45,170 nucleotides of DNA from an uncultured Eubacteriales bacterium (lineage in GTDB: Bacteria > Bacillota > Clostridia > Christensenellales > CAG-138), in assembly GCA_902787375.1 (NCBI GenBank), contig CADAGD010000022.1, forward strand, positions 1-45,170, read 5' to 3'. The notes beneath the pieces were generated by a model. It saw nothing but the letters and a program-made list of their open reading frames with translations. It was not told the origin of the DNA and did not search any database. Positions 23,337 to 31,510 of the stretch are shown one piece after another (the stretch's first letter is position 1; each line of letters begins with the position of its first letter). The translations under genes and the position numbers were made by a program.

Positions 23337-23767
23337 TTATTCATCCTTTCCAGCTGAATCTGATAGTCATCAGCCATATCCTTTATCGTTGTTGTGTTAA
23401 GAACATCGTCTATTCTGCGCTGAAGCTTGATCCAAAGAGGTCTTGCGGAGCAGGAACAGGCATTATCACACTTGCCCCCTTCAACGTCCACACAGTCAAC
23501 GACCGCCGTGGTCTTTTCAAGGGCCCTCAAAACCTCTCCGACGGATATCTGCTCAGGAGGTCTTGAGAGCGTGTAGCCTCCCGACGCGCCCCTTGCCGAA
23601 TCCACCAGACCTGCCTTTTTCAGCGCAGCTATAAGCTGCTCAAGGTAGGCAACGCTGACGCCCTGCTTTTCCGCAAGCTGATTGACGGAGAGCCGACTGT
23701 TTCCGTATTCGGAAGCAATATCCACCATGGCTTTAATACCATACCGTCCTTTTGTTGAAAGCATCAT
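23333..23767 (-). CDS. iscR: Rrf2-family regulator IscR-like
   Basis: This 144-residue winged-helix regulator likely senses iron-sulfur cluster status and controls its own operon. The N-terminal half has the Rrf2 pattern (LSTKGRYGIKAMVDIA, SVAYLEQLIAALKKAGLV, ARGASGGY). Cys92, Cys100, Cys104 and Cys106 near the end of the core match the cluster-binding region of IscR (Cys92/98/104 in E. coli). Cysteine metabolism regulators of the same family (CymR) lack this Cys set. It is the first gene of iscR-iscS-iscU-DUF2156, with a strong promoter and palindromes around it. Its ribosome binding site is weak (TAGG). Confidence 0.9.
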   Translation of the reverse strand: MMLSTKGRYGIKAMVDIASEYGNSRLSVNQLAEKQGVSVAYLEQLIAALKKAGLVDSARGASGGYTLSRPPEQISVGEVLRALEKTTAVVDCVDVEGGKCDNACSCSARPLWIKLQRRIDDVLNTTTIKDMADDYQIQLERMNK

Positions 23768-23778
23768 AATTTAATTCC

Positions 23779-23795
23779 TACCTATCCACTTGGTA
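23779..23795. promoter_or_regulatory. Inverted repeat TACC-N9-GGTA, candidate IscR operator
   Basis: The repeat lies between the iscR -10 box and start codon, the position expected for autorepression. It does not match a consensus I can name with confidence. Confidence 0.4.
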
Positions 23796-23800
23796 TTTAT

Positions 23801-23829
23801 ATTTTAACACCTGTTTTTAGTATTGTCAA
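23801..23829 (-). promoter_or_regulatory. isc operon promoter
   Basis: On the minus strand a perfect TTGACA (complement of 23824-23829) and TAAAAT (complement of 23801-23806) are separated by 17 bp. Confidence 0.8.
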
Positions 23830-23833
23830 TAAT

Positions 23834-23852
23834 TCCGAGCATATTACTCGGA
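23834..23852. promoter_or_regulatory. Inverted repeat TCCGAG-N7-CTCGGA upstream of the isc promoter
   Basis: A 6-bp perfect inverted repeat with a 7-nt AT-rich centre lies just upstream of the isc -35 box and downstream of the lon terminator. It could be an activator or repressor site for the operon. Confidence 0.45.
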
Positions 23853-23861
23853 TATATTTAA

Positions 23862-23892
23862 AAACCGCTGTCCACAAGGACAACGGTTTGTA
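23862..23892 (-). terminator. lon terminator
   Basis: A 12-bp stem with one G-U pair (AAACCG and CGGTTT at its base) and an ACAA/TTGT loop is followed on the minus strand by TTTTTAAATA. It lies just after the lon stop... and upstream of the isc promoter on the same strand would read into it, so it separates lon from no downstream gene but ends lon-directed reading only if transcription passes 23905; its orientation and position 3' of lon (lower coordinates) support that role. Confidence 0.75.
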
Positions 23893-23904
23893 AATTGTAA
23901 AATA

Positions 23905-26313
23905 TTACGCGTTAGCCGAAGCGGGATTTCCAATATTAACGTCGGGCATGGGAGCGCCGGTGCTGACCGGAGCCTCGGAAACCGTTACGGGAACGGGAAT
24001 GGGCTGCTTCAATAACGCCAATTTAAGAACCTCATCAGCGGTCTTGACATAGTGGAGTCGGAGCTTTTCGACTATGTCGGCGGGAACATCCTCAATGTCC
24101 TTTCGGTTGGCATCCGGCACGATTACGTCGGTTATGCCCACACGCACGGCGGCAAGGAGTTTTTCACGCAGTCCGCCTATGGGAAGCACACGGCCGCGCA
24201 GCGAAATTTCACCTGTCATGGCAAGCTTTGCCTTAACGGGAATGTTTGTGAGCGCACTTGTGACAGCGGTCATTATGGTTATTCCCGCAGAGGGGCCGTC
24301 CTTGGGTATCGCACCTTCGGGGACATGTATGTGTATGTCGGTTTTGCTTGTAAAATCAGGACTTATACCAAGCTCCCCGGCATGGGCGCGAATGTAGGTT
24401 ATTCCGGCCTTCGCGCTCTCCTGCATTACGGTACCGAGCATACCGGTAAGCTGAAGCTGTCCCGAACCGCTTATGGCGGCGACCTCTATCTCCATAGTGC
24501 TTCCGCCGACGGAAGTCCAGGCAAGACCGTTTACAAGTCCGACGGACGGAGCCTTTTCGATCGTTTCATTGCTGTATCGCGGTATTCCGAGATACTCATG
24601 CAGCTTTGCCTGCGTCATGCGTATGCGCTTTTTGCCTGCGGCATAATCACATGCCGCCTTGCGGCATACGGTTGCTATGCACCTTTCAAGGGAACGTACT
24701 CCCGCCTCATGCGTGTACTCGGAAACCATGCTTGAAACAACGGCTTCGGGGAATATCAGCATGGACTTCTTTATGCCGTGTTTTTCCAACTGCTTGGGTA
24801 TCAGGTGACGCATGGCTATCTGTATCTTTTCCGTGGCGAGATAGCTTGGAACCTCGATTATTTCCATACGGTCGCGCAGCGGGCCGGGTATATCATACAG
24901 ATTGTTTGCGGTCGTTATGAACATAACCTTTGACAGATCGTATGGCATCTCAAGGAAATGATCGCGGAACGCAAAATTCTGCGCGCTGTCAAGCACCTCA
25001 AGCATGGCGGCGGAGGGGTCGCCCTGATAATCGTTTGAGAGCTTGTCTATCTCGTCGAAGAGCAGCACGGGATTTACGGTTCCGGCGGTGCGCATGGCGG
25101 CTATTATTCTGCCGGGCATCGCGCCTATGTATGTGCGCCTGTGACCGCGTATCTCGGCTTCGTCCTTTATTCCGCCGAGGCTCATACGGACGAATTTTCG
25201 TCCGAGCGCTTCGGCAATGGAGGAGGATATGGATGTCTTTCCGACGCCGGGAGGGCCGACGAAGCAGATTATCTGTCCGTTCACCTTTCCGGTGAGCTGA
25301 GCTACGGCAAGATGCTCAAGAACCCTTTCCTTGACCTTCTCAAGACCGTAATGATCCCTGTCAAGTATGGAGCGGGCATTCTCAACGTCGAGATTATCCT
25401 CGCTTGTTTCCGTGAACGGAAGGTCGAGCATACATTCTATGAACGTGCGCATCGACGGCATCTCGTGAGAGCCTGCGGGCAATGTCGAGAAACGGTCTAT
25501 TTCCCGCGCAATACGATCCCTTATATCGTCCGGAACGACCTTGTTTTTAAGCCTCTCACGGAACTCGTCAGCCTCATTCTGCTCTGTTTCACCAAGTTCC
25601 TTGCGTATGGCCTTTATCTGCTCGCGCAGGAAGTATTCACGCTGATTGCGCTCAAGCTGACGGTGAACGTCGTCGTCGATCTTTCGCATGAGCTTGGCAA
25701 ACTCCTCCTCGCGGTTCATGGCGGAGAGCAGATTCAGGCATCGCGTTGACTGATCCTCCTGCTCTATGAATGTCTGCCTGTCCTCATAATGCTGAAGCAC
25801 GATGTTCGCAACGCTGTAAACATAGCGTATATCGTCGGGTATCTGCTCTATGGATTCAATTACGTTCTTTATCGGCACTTTGCCGTTGCTGAATGTAAAA
25901 TCCTTGAACTTCCTTGAGATCATCTGACGAAGCGTCGATGCTTCACCATAGGGGCCGGGATAATCGCTCAGCTCGGTATAGCTTGCCGCAAGACAGGACT
26001 CGTCCTGAACAAAGCTATCAATATGAACGCGGGTGATGCCTTCCACGAATACGCGGTTGTTTTCGTCGGAAAGCTTGAATATCTTGGTTATTCTGCATAT
26101 GCAGCCGTATTCGTAAAGATCGGAAGGTGCTATGTCGCGTATCTTGGGATCCCTTGTGCAAAGCATTATTATTCTGTTGTCCGATTCCAAAGCGGCGTTT
26201 ACTGCCGCGGCATTGTATGATTTGCTCGTGTCAAAGCTCATTATGACATACGGCATGGAAACTATGCCGCGCAACGCCACTATCGGAAGTTTTGGTATGG
26301 AATTATCACTCAT
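23905..26313 (-). CDS. lon: ATP-dependent protease Lon (La)
   Basis: This 802-residue cytoplasmic protease unfolds and degrades misfolded and regulatory proteins. It has the N-terminal LON substrate domain, a coiled region, an AAA+ module with Walker A GPPGVGKT (near 352) and Walker B VLLFDEID, and the C-terminal protease with the catalytic Ser in PKDGPSAG (near 674) and Lys in GGLREKLLA (near 717). A Pro/Ala/Val-rich tail of about 30 residues follows the protease domain. The start is ATG 26313, with AAAGGAG about 12 nt upstream; a TTG one codon earlier is an alternative. It appears monocistronic. No HrcA or CtsR site was recognised upstream, where a family A repeat begins about 45 nt away. 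Confidence 0.96.
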   Translation of the reverse strand: MSDNSIPKLPIVALRGIVSMPYVIMSFDTSKSYNAAAVNAALESDNRIIMLCTRDPKIRDIAPSDLYEYGCICRITKIFKLSDENNRVFVEGITRVHIDSFVQDESCLAASYTELSDYPGPYGEASTLRQMISRKFKDFTFSNGKVPIKNVIESIEQIPDDIRYVYSVANIVLQHYEDRQTFIEQEDQSTRCLNLLSAMNREEEFAKLMRKIDDDVHRQLERNQREYFLREQIKAIRKELGETEQNEADEFRERLKNKVVPDDIRDRIAREIDRFSTLPAGSHEMPSMRTFIECMLDLPFTETSEDNLDVENARSILDRDHYGLEKVKERVLEHLAVAQLTGKVNGQIICFVGPPGVGKTSISSSIAEALGRKFVRMSLGGIKDEAEIRGHRRTYIGAMPGRIIAAMRTAGTVNPVLLFDEIDKLSNDYQGDPSAAMLEVLDSAQNFAFRDHFLEMPYDLSKVMFITTANNLYDIPGPLRDRMEIIEVPSYLATEKIQIAMRHLIPKQLEKHGIKKSMLIFPEAVVSSMVSEYTHEAGVRSLERCIATVCRKAACDYAAGKKRIRMTQAKLHEYLGIPRYSNETIEKAPSVGLVNGLAWTSVGGSTMEIEVAAISGSGQLQLTGMLGTVMQESAKAGITYIRAHAGELGISPDFTSKTDIHIHVPEGAIPKDGPSAGITIMTAVTSALTNIPVKAKLAMTGEISLRGRVLPIGGLREKLLAAVRVGITDVIVPDANRKDIEDVPADIVEKLRLHYVKTADEVLKLALLKQPIPVPVTVSEAPVSTGAPMPDVNIGNPASANA

Positions 26314-26359
26314 CAAATCAAGTTCTCCTTTCCTTTAAGTTCCTTTTTAGGTAGGCAAC

Positions 26360-26653
26360 GATTAACTAATGTCCTGAGAAAGTGTCGTTTTCAGCAGCAA
26401 ACTTTCGTTCGGTTTTTGCTGCTCTAACATGCTGATTTTCAGCAAATACGGGGATATATCTCGCGGGAGCGGTAAATCTTACTTGGTTTATCGAGATTTA
26501 AGCGCCTATCGCGGCGCGTACGCTTCCCTCTCTGCATAGCAGCTTCGGCGTTCCGTTAAAATCGCAACACCGTTGCGATTCCTTAACACTCCACGCCCGC
26601 GCGGCTCCCTTAGGTCGCAGGCTTAACACCCTTCGAGCTTTATTGAGTTAATC
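26360..26653 (+). repeat. Family A repeat, copy A4 (full length with inverted ends)
   Basis: This 294-bp element begins GATTAACTAATG and ends GAGTTAATC, giving an 8-bp terminal inverted repeat (GATTAACT/AGTTAATC). It has the same internal blocks as the copy at 13730, including CGCCTATCGCGGCGCGTACG and the TCGCAACACCGTTGCGA hairpin. It separates lon and the def operon, which are divergent. Imperfect direct repeats related to TCCTTTTAGGT flank it at 26341 and 26671. Confidence 0.82.
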
Positions 26654-26787
26654 AGCGCCTGCTTGTTAGCTCCTTTTAGGTGGATTATACAGGATTTGAG
26701 CCGATTTATCAATATTTAAATGAGTAACAATGTATGGAAAAAGCAAATGTTTCTTATTATATATTTAAACACGCGCTCTGTTTGTGC

Positions 26788-26793
26788 TATAAT
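26788..26793 (+). promoter_or_regulatory. Possible -10 box of the def operon
   Basis: A perfect TATAAT about 110 nt before def, with only a weak -35 candidate (TTAAAC, 17 bp upstream). The remaining leader holds a small ATGCA/TGCAT hairpin at 26829-26843. Nothing else was recognised between 26684 and 26904. Confidence 0.45.
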
Positions 26794-26904
26794 AAAATGA
26801 GATTTGCTTATAAAAACAGCAGGTCGGGATGCAGAACGTGCATTTTATGAAGAATACGGCAGCTTATTGTAAAAACTTTGGTAAATAAGCTATGGAGGTA
26901 TAAA

Positions 26905-27378
26905 ATGGCTATCAGAAATATACGCACAGGCGACGACGCCTGTCTGTATAAGACGGCGAAGCCCGTCGTGAATTTTGATGAAAAACTGGGTATGCTCCTT
27001 GACGATATGGCTCAGACCATGTATGAAGCCGACGGATGCGGGCTTGCCGCTCCGCAGGTTGGAATACTGCGAAGGGTTATCGTCATTGATTGCAGCGAAA
27101 AGAGGAATAAGCTTATCGAGGCGATAAATCCCGAAATAATCGAAACCTCAGGCGAGCAGGGGGGCATGGAGGGATGTCTTTCATTTCCCGGCGAGCAGGG
27201 ATATGTTGTAAGACCCATGAAGGCGACCATGAGGGCGTATGACAGGCATGGAAATCAGTTTGAGATCGAAGGCGAGGGTCTGCTTGCAAGAGCAATGCTG
27301 CATGAGTGCGACCATCTTGACGGCAAGGTATACAAAAGACTTGTGGAGCCCACGCCTGAGGGCTATGATGAGGATTGA
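26905..27378 (+). CDS. def: Peptide deformylase
   Basis: This 157-residue metalloenzyme removes the formyl group from the N-terminal methionine of new proteins. The three family motifs are present: GCGLAAPQVG, EGCLSFPG with the metal-binding Cys, and HECDHLDG with two metal His and the catalytic Glu. The start is ATG 26905 with TGGAGGT upstream; longer in-frame starts lack a site. It leads the operon and is followed after 6 nt by fmt, the enzyme that adds the formyl group it removes. Confidence 0.96.
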   Translation: MAIRNIRTGDDACLYKTAKPVVNFDEKLGMLLDDMAQTMYEADGCGLAAPQVGILRRVIVIDCSEKRNKLIEAINPEIIETSGEQGGMEGCLSFPGEQGYVVRPMKATMRAYDRHGNQFEIEGEGLLARAMLHECDHLDGKVYKRLVEPTPEGYDED

Positions 27379-27384
27379 CGCATA

Positions 27385-28326
27385 ATGAAGATTGCTTTTC
27401 TCGGAACGCCGGAATTTGCGCTTCCGTCGCTTGAGATGCTCATATCAAGGGGACATGAGATGGCGGTATTTACCCAGCCCGACAGACCCAAGGGCAGGGG
27501 ACATGGAATTACAATGCCGCCGGTCAAGGAGCTTGCGCTGAAGCATGGAGTTCCCGTTTATCAGTTTGAGAGGATAAGGGACGAGGAGGGGCTTGCCGCT
27601 CTGCGCGCCTTTGCGCCTGAGCTGATGGTGACGGCCGCCTTCGGGCAGATACTTTCCAAGGAGAATCTGGATGTCCCCAAATACGGATGTATAAACGTAC
27701 ATGGAAGTCTGCTGCCCAGATACAGAGGAGCTGCTCCCATACCGTGGGCTGTCATAAACGGAGAGAAGATAACGGGCGTTACCACCATGATGACCGATGT
27801 CGGGCTTGATACGGGGGACATATTGCTGTCAAGCGCGACTGATATAGGGGAAAACGAAACCGCGGGCGAGCTTTATGCAAGGCTTGCTGTGATGGGGGCG
27901 GAGCTGCTCGAAAGAACCATTGCCGAGCTTTTAAAGGGCGAGCTTGTTCGCACACCTCAGAAAAATGAGGACGCCACAAGATGCGGTATAATAAAGAAAC
28001 ACATGGCGAAAATCGAATTTGGCAGGACTGCGGATGAGGTGCATAATCTTGTCAGGGGTATGAATCCCGCTCCGGTGGCTTTTACAAATCTGGATGAGTA
28101 TACGATAAAGGTATACAGCACGCTTGTAAGGCATGATATTGACGCTGGGTTTACCGAAGCTTCCTGCGGAGAATGCGTAATAGCCGACAGCAGGAGGGGA
28201 TTGTTCGTCAAATGTGCCGACGGCATTATCGAGATAAAGGAATTGCAGTTTGCGGGTTCCAAACGCATGGATGCGAAGGCTGCGCTTAACAGTCACAGAA
28301 TGATAAACAGGGTTCTCGGAATATGA
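27385..28326 (+). CDS. fmt: Methionyl-tRNA formyltransferase
   Basis: This 313-residue enzyme formylates initiator Met-tRNA using 10-formyl-tetrahydrofolate. The N-terminal Rossmann domain begins MKIAFLGTPEFALPSL; the folate-binding and catalytic region has INVHGSLLPRYRGAAPI with the key Asn and His, and the catalytic Asp lies in DVGLDTGDIL. The C-terminal tRNA-binding domain is present and the length is normal. The stop overlaps the rsmB start (ATGA). Confidence 0.96.
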   Translation: MKIAFLGTPEFALPSLEMLISRGHEMAVFTQPDRPKGRGHGITMPPVKELALKHGVPVYQFERIRDEEGLAALRAFAPELMVTAAFGQILSKENLDVPKYGCINVHGSLLPRYRGAAPIPWAVINGEKITGVTTMMTDVGLDTGDILLSSATDIGENETAGELYARLAVMGAELLERTIAELLKGELVRTPQKNEDATRCGIIKKHMAKIEFGRTADEVHNLVRGMNPAPVAFTNLDEYTIKVYSTLVRHDIDAGFTEASCGECVIADSRRGLFVKCADGIIEIKELQFAGSKRMDAKAALNSHRMINRVLGI

Positions 28327-29642
28327 GCGCGGACAGAAGGGCATTGGAAATAATGCTTCGCATAACGCAGGAGGGAGCATATGCCAATCTTGCGTTGAAG
28401 GAAGGTCTTGCGGATGCGGATTCGAGCGAGGCGGGAAGGATAACCGCACTCATATATACAGCTCTGGAGAAAATGGGCTACTGCGATTTCATAATAAAGC
28501 ATTACGCAAAGGGAAGGGTACACTCATCGATAAGGGGCGTACTGCGGCTTGCGCTGACAGAGATGTTTTTCATGGATGTTCCCGATTACGCGGCTTGCAG
28601 CAGGGCGGCAAACCTTACTGCCGAAATAGGAAAGGCAAAGCTCAAGGGCTTTGTAAACGGCGTGCTGAGGTCTGTCGCAAGGGACAGAGCGTCGAACAGC
28701 CTGCCGCAGCTTCCCGCGGACTTTGCTCAAAGAATGGAGATAATGAGCGGGTATCCCGCGTTTATGATAGAGGAATACGCCTCCGCATACGGGAAGGACG
28801 CCACGGAAAAAATGCTCATGGCAAGAATAACAGGCACATCCATCCGTCCCGTTTATCCGCACAGTACAGATGAGCTTGCAGAAGCCCTGACTTTAAGGAG
28901 CATTACGTTCCGCAAGAGCCGGATAGTCGATGGCGCGATAGTTGTTGACAGCTTCGGGGAGAGCATAGCGAACGATGAGCTGTTCTTAAACGGAGCCTTT
29001 ACGGTTCAATCGGAGGGCGCGATGCTTGCCTGCCGATGCCTTGATCCCCAAAGGGGGATGAAGGTGCTTGACGCATGCGCGGCTCCGGGTGGCAAGACGG
29101 CTTATCTTTATGATTTGATGGAGCGTGACGGCTCAATAATCGCTTGGGATATACATCCGCACAGGGTAAAGCTCATTGAAAACACTCTCAAAAGACTTGG
29201 AATAAAGGGAGTTGAATGCGCAGTCCATGACGCCTCGACTTTTGAGAAAGGAGAGGAACGGGGCTTTGACGCGATACTCTGCGATGTTCCATGCTCAGGG
29301 CTTGGGGGTGGCTCGAAGCCCGACGCGAGATACAGAAAAACCGACGCCGATATAGAGGAAATATCGCGCTTGCAGTACAGAATACTGAATGCCTGCTCAG
29401 CCCGCTTGAAGGAAGGCGGGGAGCTTGTGTACTCTACCTGCACAATATCGCGCAGGGAAAATGAGGAAATTGTGGAAAGATTCCTTCGTGAGCATGAGGA
29501 TTTTTCACTCATGCTGCTCGGACGGTATTTGTCCGAGGATATGAGAGGACGCGGAGAAAACGGCATGCTCCGGCTTCTCCCGTATCCCGATAATACGGAG
29601 GGCTTTTTTGTGGCAAAGCTTCGCAGAAAACGCGAAGACTAA
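28323..29642 (+). CDS. rsmB: 16S rRNA m5C967 methyltransferase RsmB
   Basis: This 439-residue protein methylates C5 of a cytosine in 16S rRNA helix 31. The N-terminal 140 residues are NusB-like RNA-binding. The methyltransferase part has the SAM loop DACAAPGGKT, the motif IV cysteine in DVPCSGLG, and the motif VI cysteine in YSTCTISRRENEE. The start overlaps the fmt stop by four bases. Length and order in the operon are typical. Confidence 0.95.
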   Translation: MSADRRALEIMLRITQEGAYANLALKEGLADADSSEAGRITALIYTALEKMGYCDFIIKHYAKGRVHSSIRGVLRLALTEMFFMDVPDYAACSRAANLTAEIGKAKLKGFVNGVLRSVARDRASNSLPQLPADFAQRMEIMSGYPAFMIEEYASAYGKDATEKMLMARITGTSIRPVYPHSTDELAEALTLRSITFRKSRIVDGAIVVDSFGESIANDELFLNGAFTVQSEGAMLACRCLDPQRGMKVLDACAAPGGKTAYLYDLMERDGSIIAWDIHPHRVKLIENTLKRLGIKGVECAVHDASTFEKGEERGFDAILCDVPCSGLGGGSKPDARYRKTDADIEEISRLQYRILNACSARLKEGGELVYSTCTISRRENEEIVERFLREHEDFSLMLLGRYLSEDMRGRGENGMLRLLPYPDNTEGFFVAKLRRKRED

Positions 29643-29653
29643 TGCCGATAAGC

Positions 29654-29675
29654 ATTCTCAGCATATGCTGAGAAT
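29654..29675. promoter_or_regulatory. Perfect 22-bp palindrome between rsmB and rlmN
   Basis: ATTCTCAGCAT is followed immediately by its exact reverse complement. The flanks AGC and (C)GCT extend the pairing with one bulge. It lies in the 78-nt rsmB-rlmN gap, the only sizeable gap in an otherwise overlapping operon. No T-run follows, so it is not a standard terminator; a protein-binding site or mRNA processing hairpin is more likely. Confidence 0.6.
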
Positions 29676-29720
29676 CGCTTTGCAATTACAAAGAGCAATT
29701 TAACTTTGGAAGGTAGTTAT

Positions 29721-30779
29721 ATGGCAAATGATCTTGCTTCGATGAATAACGATGAGCTGCTTGAGCTTATGCGGGAGCTTGGCGAACCCAATTTTCGTGC
29801 CAAGCAGATTTTGCTTTGGCTCTCAAAGGGGGCACGACCCGATGAGATGAACAACATACCCGCTCAGCTTCGTTCGAAGCTGGACGAAATACCGTTTGGA
29901 GGAGCGAGAATAATCGAACAAAAAAGATCAAAGAAGGACGATACCGTTAAATTCCTTTATGAGCTTGATGACGGAAACATTGTCGAAGGCGTGCTTATGA
30001 GCTATTCATACGGCAACACGCTTTGCATATCAAGCCAGGTCGGATGCAGAATGGGATGCGCCTTCTGCGCTTCGACGCTTAACGGCAAGGTAAGGGATTT
30101 GACGGCAGGAGAGATGCTTTCCGAGGTTACTGCGGTGGAAAGACTGATACCCGCTTCGGGGGATAAAAAGAGGACTGTCACAAACATAGTTATGATGGGA
30201 TGCGGAGAACCGCTCGACAACTATGATAATACCGTAAGATTTTTAAAACGCGCAACTGCTCCGGACGGACTTGGGATAAGCCCAAGGAATATCTCGGTAT
30301 CCACATGCGGACTTGTGCCGAAGATATACAGCTTTACGGAGGATGCGCCGAGTATAACGCTCTGCATATCGCTCCATGCGCCGAACGATGAGCTGAGAAG
30401 AAAAACCATGCCCGTGGCAAACGCATATTCGCTGAAGGAGCTTATACCGGCGGCAAAGCATTACAGCGAAAAGACCGGCAGGCGCGTCATATTCGAGTAT
30501 GCGCTCATAGACGGAGTGAACGCCTCGGATGAGGATGCTCGTGAGCTTGCGGGACTTTTGAGGGGCATAAACTGTCATGTCAATCTCATACCTCTGAACA
30601 GCGTAAAGGAGCGGAGCCTGAACGGTGTAACAAGACAGAGAGCCGCACGGTTTGCCGCAATGCTGGAAAAGCTTCATATATCGGCTACCGTCAGACGCGA
30701 ACTCGGTACGGATATTGACGGCGCGTGCGGTCAGCTCAGGAATAAGCATATAAACTCCGGAAGGGAGGAACAGGCATGA
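29721..30779 (+). CDS. rlmN: Dual-specificity 23S rRNA/tRNA adenine C2 methyltransferase RlmN
   Basis: This 352-residue radical-SAM enzyme methylates C2 of A2503 in 23S rRNA and A37 in some tRNAs. The cluster motif is CRMGCAFCAST (CxxxCxxC), and the catalytic C-terminal cysteine lies in DGACGQL. GEPLDNYDN binds SAM. The start is ATG 29721, with GGAAGG upstream at 29708-29713; an in-frame TTG at 29706 is rejected. Its stop overlaps the prpC start (ATGA). Unlike miaB in this window, its radical-SAM core is intact. Confidence 0.96.
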   Translation: MANDLASMNNDELLELMRELGEPNFRAKQILLWLSKGARPDEMNNIPAQLRSKLDEIPFGGARIIEQKRSKKDDTVKFLYELDDGNIVEGVLMSYSYGNTLCISSQVGCRMGCAFCASTLNGKVRDLTAGEMLSEVTAVERLIPASGDKKRTVTNIVMMGCGEPLDNYDNTVRFLKRATAPDGLGISPRNISVSTCGLVPKIYSFTEDAPSITLCISLHAPNDELRRKTMPVANAYSLKELIPAAKHYSEKTGRRVIFEYALIDGVNASDEDARELAGLLRGINCHVNLIPLNSVKERSLNGVTRQRAARFAAMLEKLHISATVRRELGTDIDGACGQLRNKHINSGREEQA

Positions 30780-31510
30780 TATACGCCTATCGCTCATGCA
30801 GGGGATTAAGGCCCAAAAATGAGGATTCGATATACGTTCCCAATGAGGGACGCTGTCCCGTCGTCATAGTCGCGGACGGCATGGGGGGACACAGCTCAGG
30901 TGATATAGCAAGCAGCATAGCCGTCAAGCGCATTGTCAGGTTCATAGACAGTTCGGATGGCAGCATGGGAAGCATAGTGCTTCTGAGAAGGGCAATAAAT
31001 GACGCCAACAGGGAAATATTCGATCTGTCAATGACGGAGGACGAGTATTCGGGAATGGGAACCACCGTTGTAGCCGTATTGCTCGCTCCGTCAAAGTATA
31101 CATTTGCGCATATAGGTGACAGCAGGCTGTATCATTTTGACGGGCAGAGGCTCAGACGCGTTACGCTGGATCACTCATATGTACAGGAGCTGGTTTCCGC
31201 AGGCGTTATAACCGAGGAGCAGGCAAAGGGACATCCTCAGAGAAATCTTGTGACGAGGGCTGTCGGCACGTCGAGGTTTGAAAAGGCGGATACTGGCGTC
31301 AAAGGCTGGGCTGAGGGGGATATACTCATGCTCTGCTCAGACGGTCTGTGCGGCACCGTTGACGATAGGGACGCAGAGATAATAATCAAAAGGACGGATG
31401 ACCTGCTTGAATGCTGTGACAGGCTTGTTGAGCTTGCGCTGAAGAACGGCTCGACCGATAACATAACGGTAGTCCTTGTAAAGAATGAGAGGGGATCGAA
31501 GAATGACTGA
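30776..31510 (+). CDS. prpC: PP2C-type serine/threonine phosphatase (PrpC/Stp)
   Basis: This 244-residue metal-dependent phosphatase reverses phosphorylation by the kinase encoded next to it. The PP2C motifs RPKNEDS, VADGMGGHSSG, GDSRLY, LCSDGL and STDNITVV carry the metal-binding aspartates. It has no membrane segment and should be cytoplasmic. It overlaps rlmN by four bases and prkC by eight, the standard arrangement of this signalling pair in Firmicutes. Confidence 0.95.
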   Translation: MIYAYRSCRGLRPKNEDSIYVPNEGRCPVVIVADGMGGHSSGDIASSIAVKRIVRFIDSSDGSMGSIVLLRRAINDANREIFDLSMTEDEYSGMGTTVVAVLLAPSKYTFAHIGDSRLYHFDGQRLRRVTLDHSYVQELVSAGVITEEQAKGHPQRNLVTRAVGTSRFEKADTGVKGWAEGDILMLCSDGLCGTVDDRDAEIIIKRTDDLLECCDRLVELALKNGSTDNITVVLVKNERGSKND

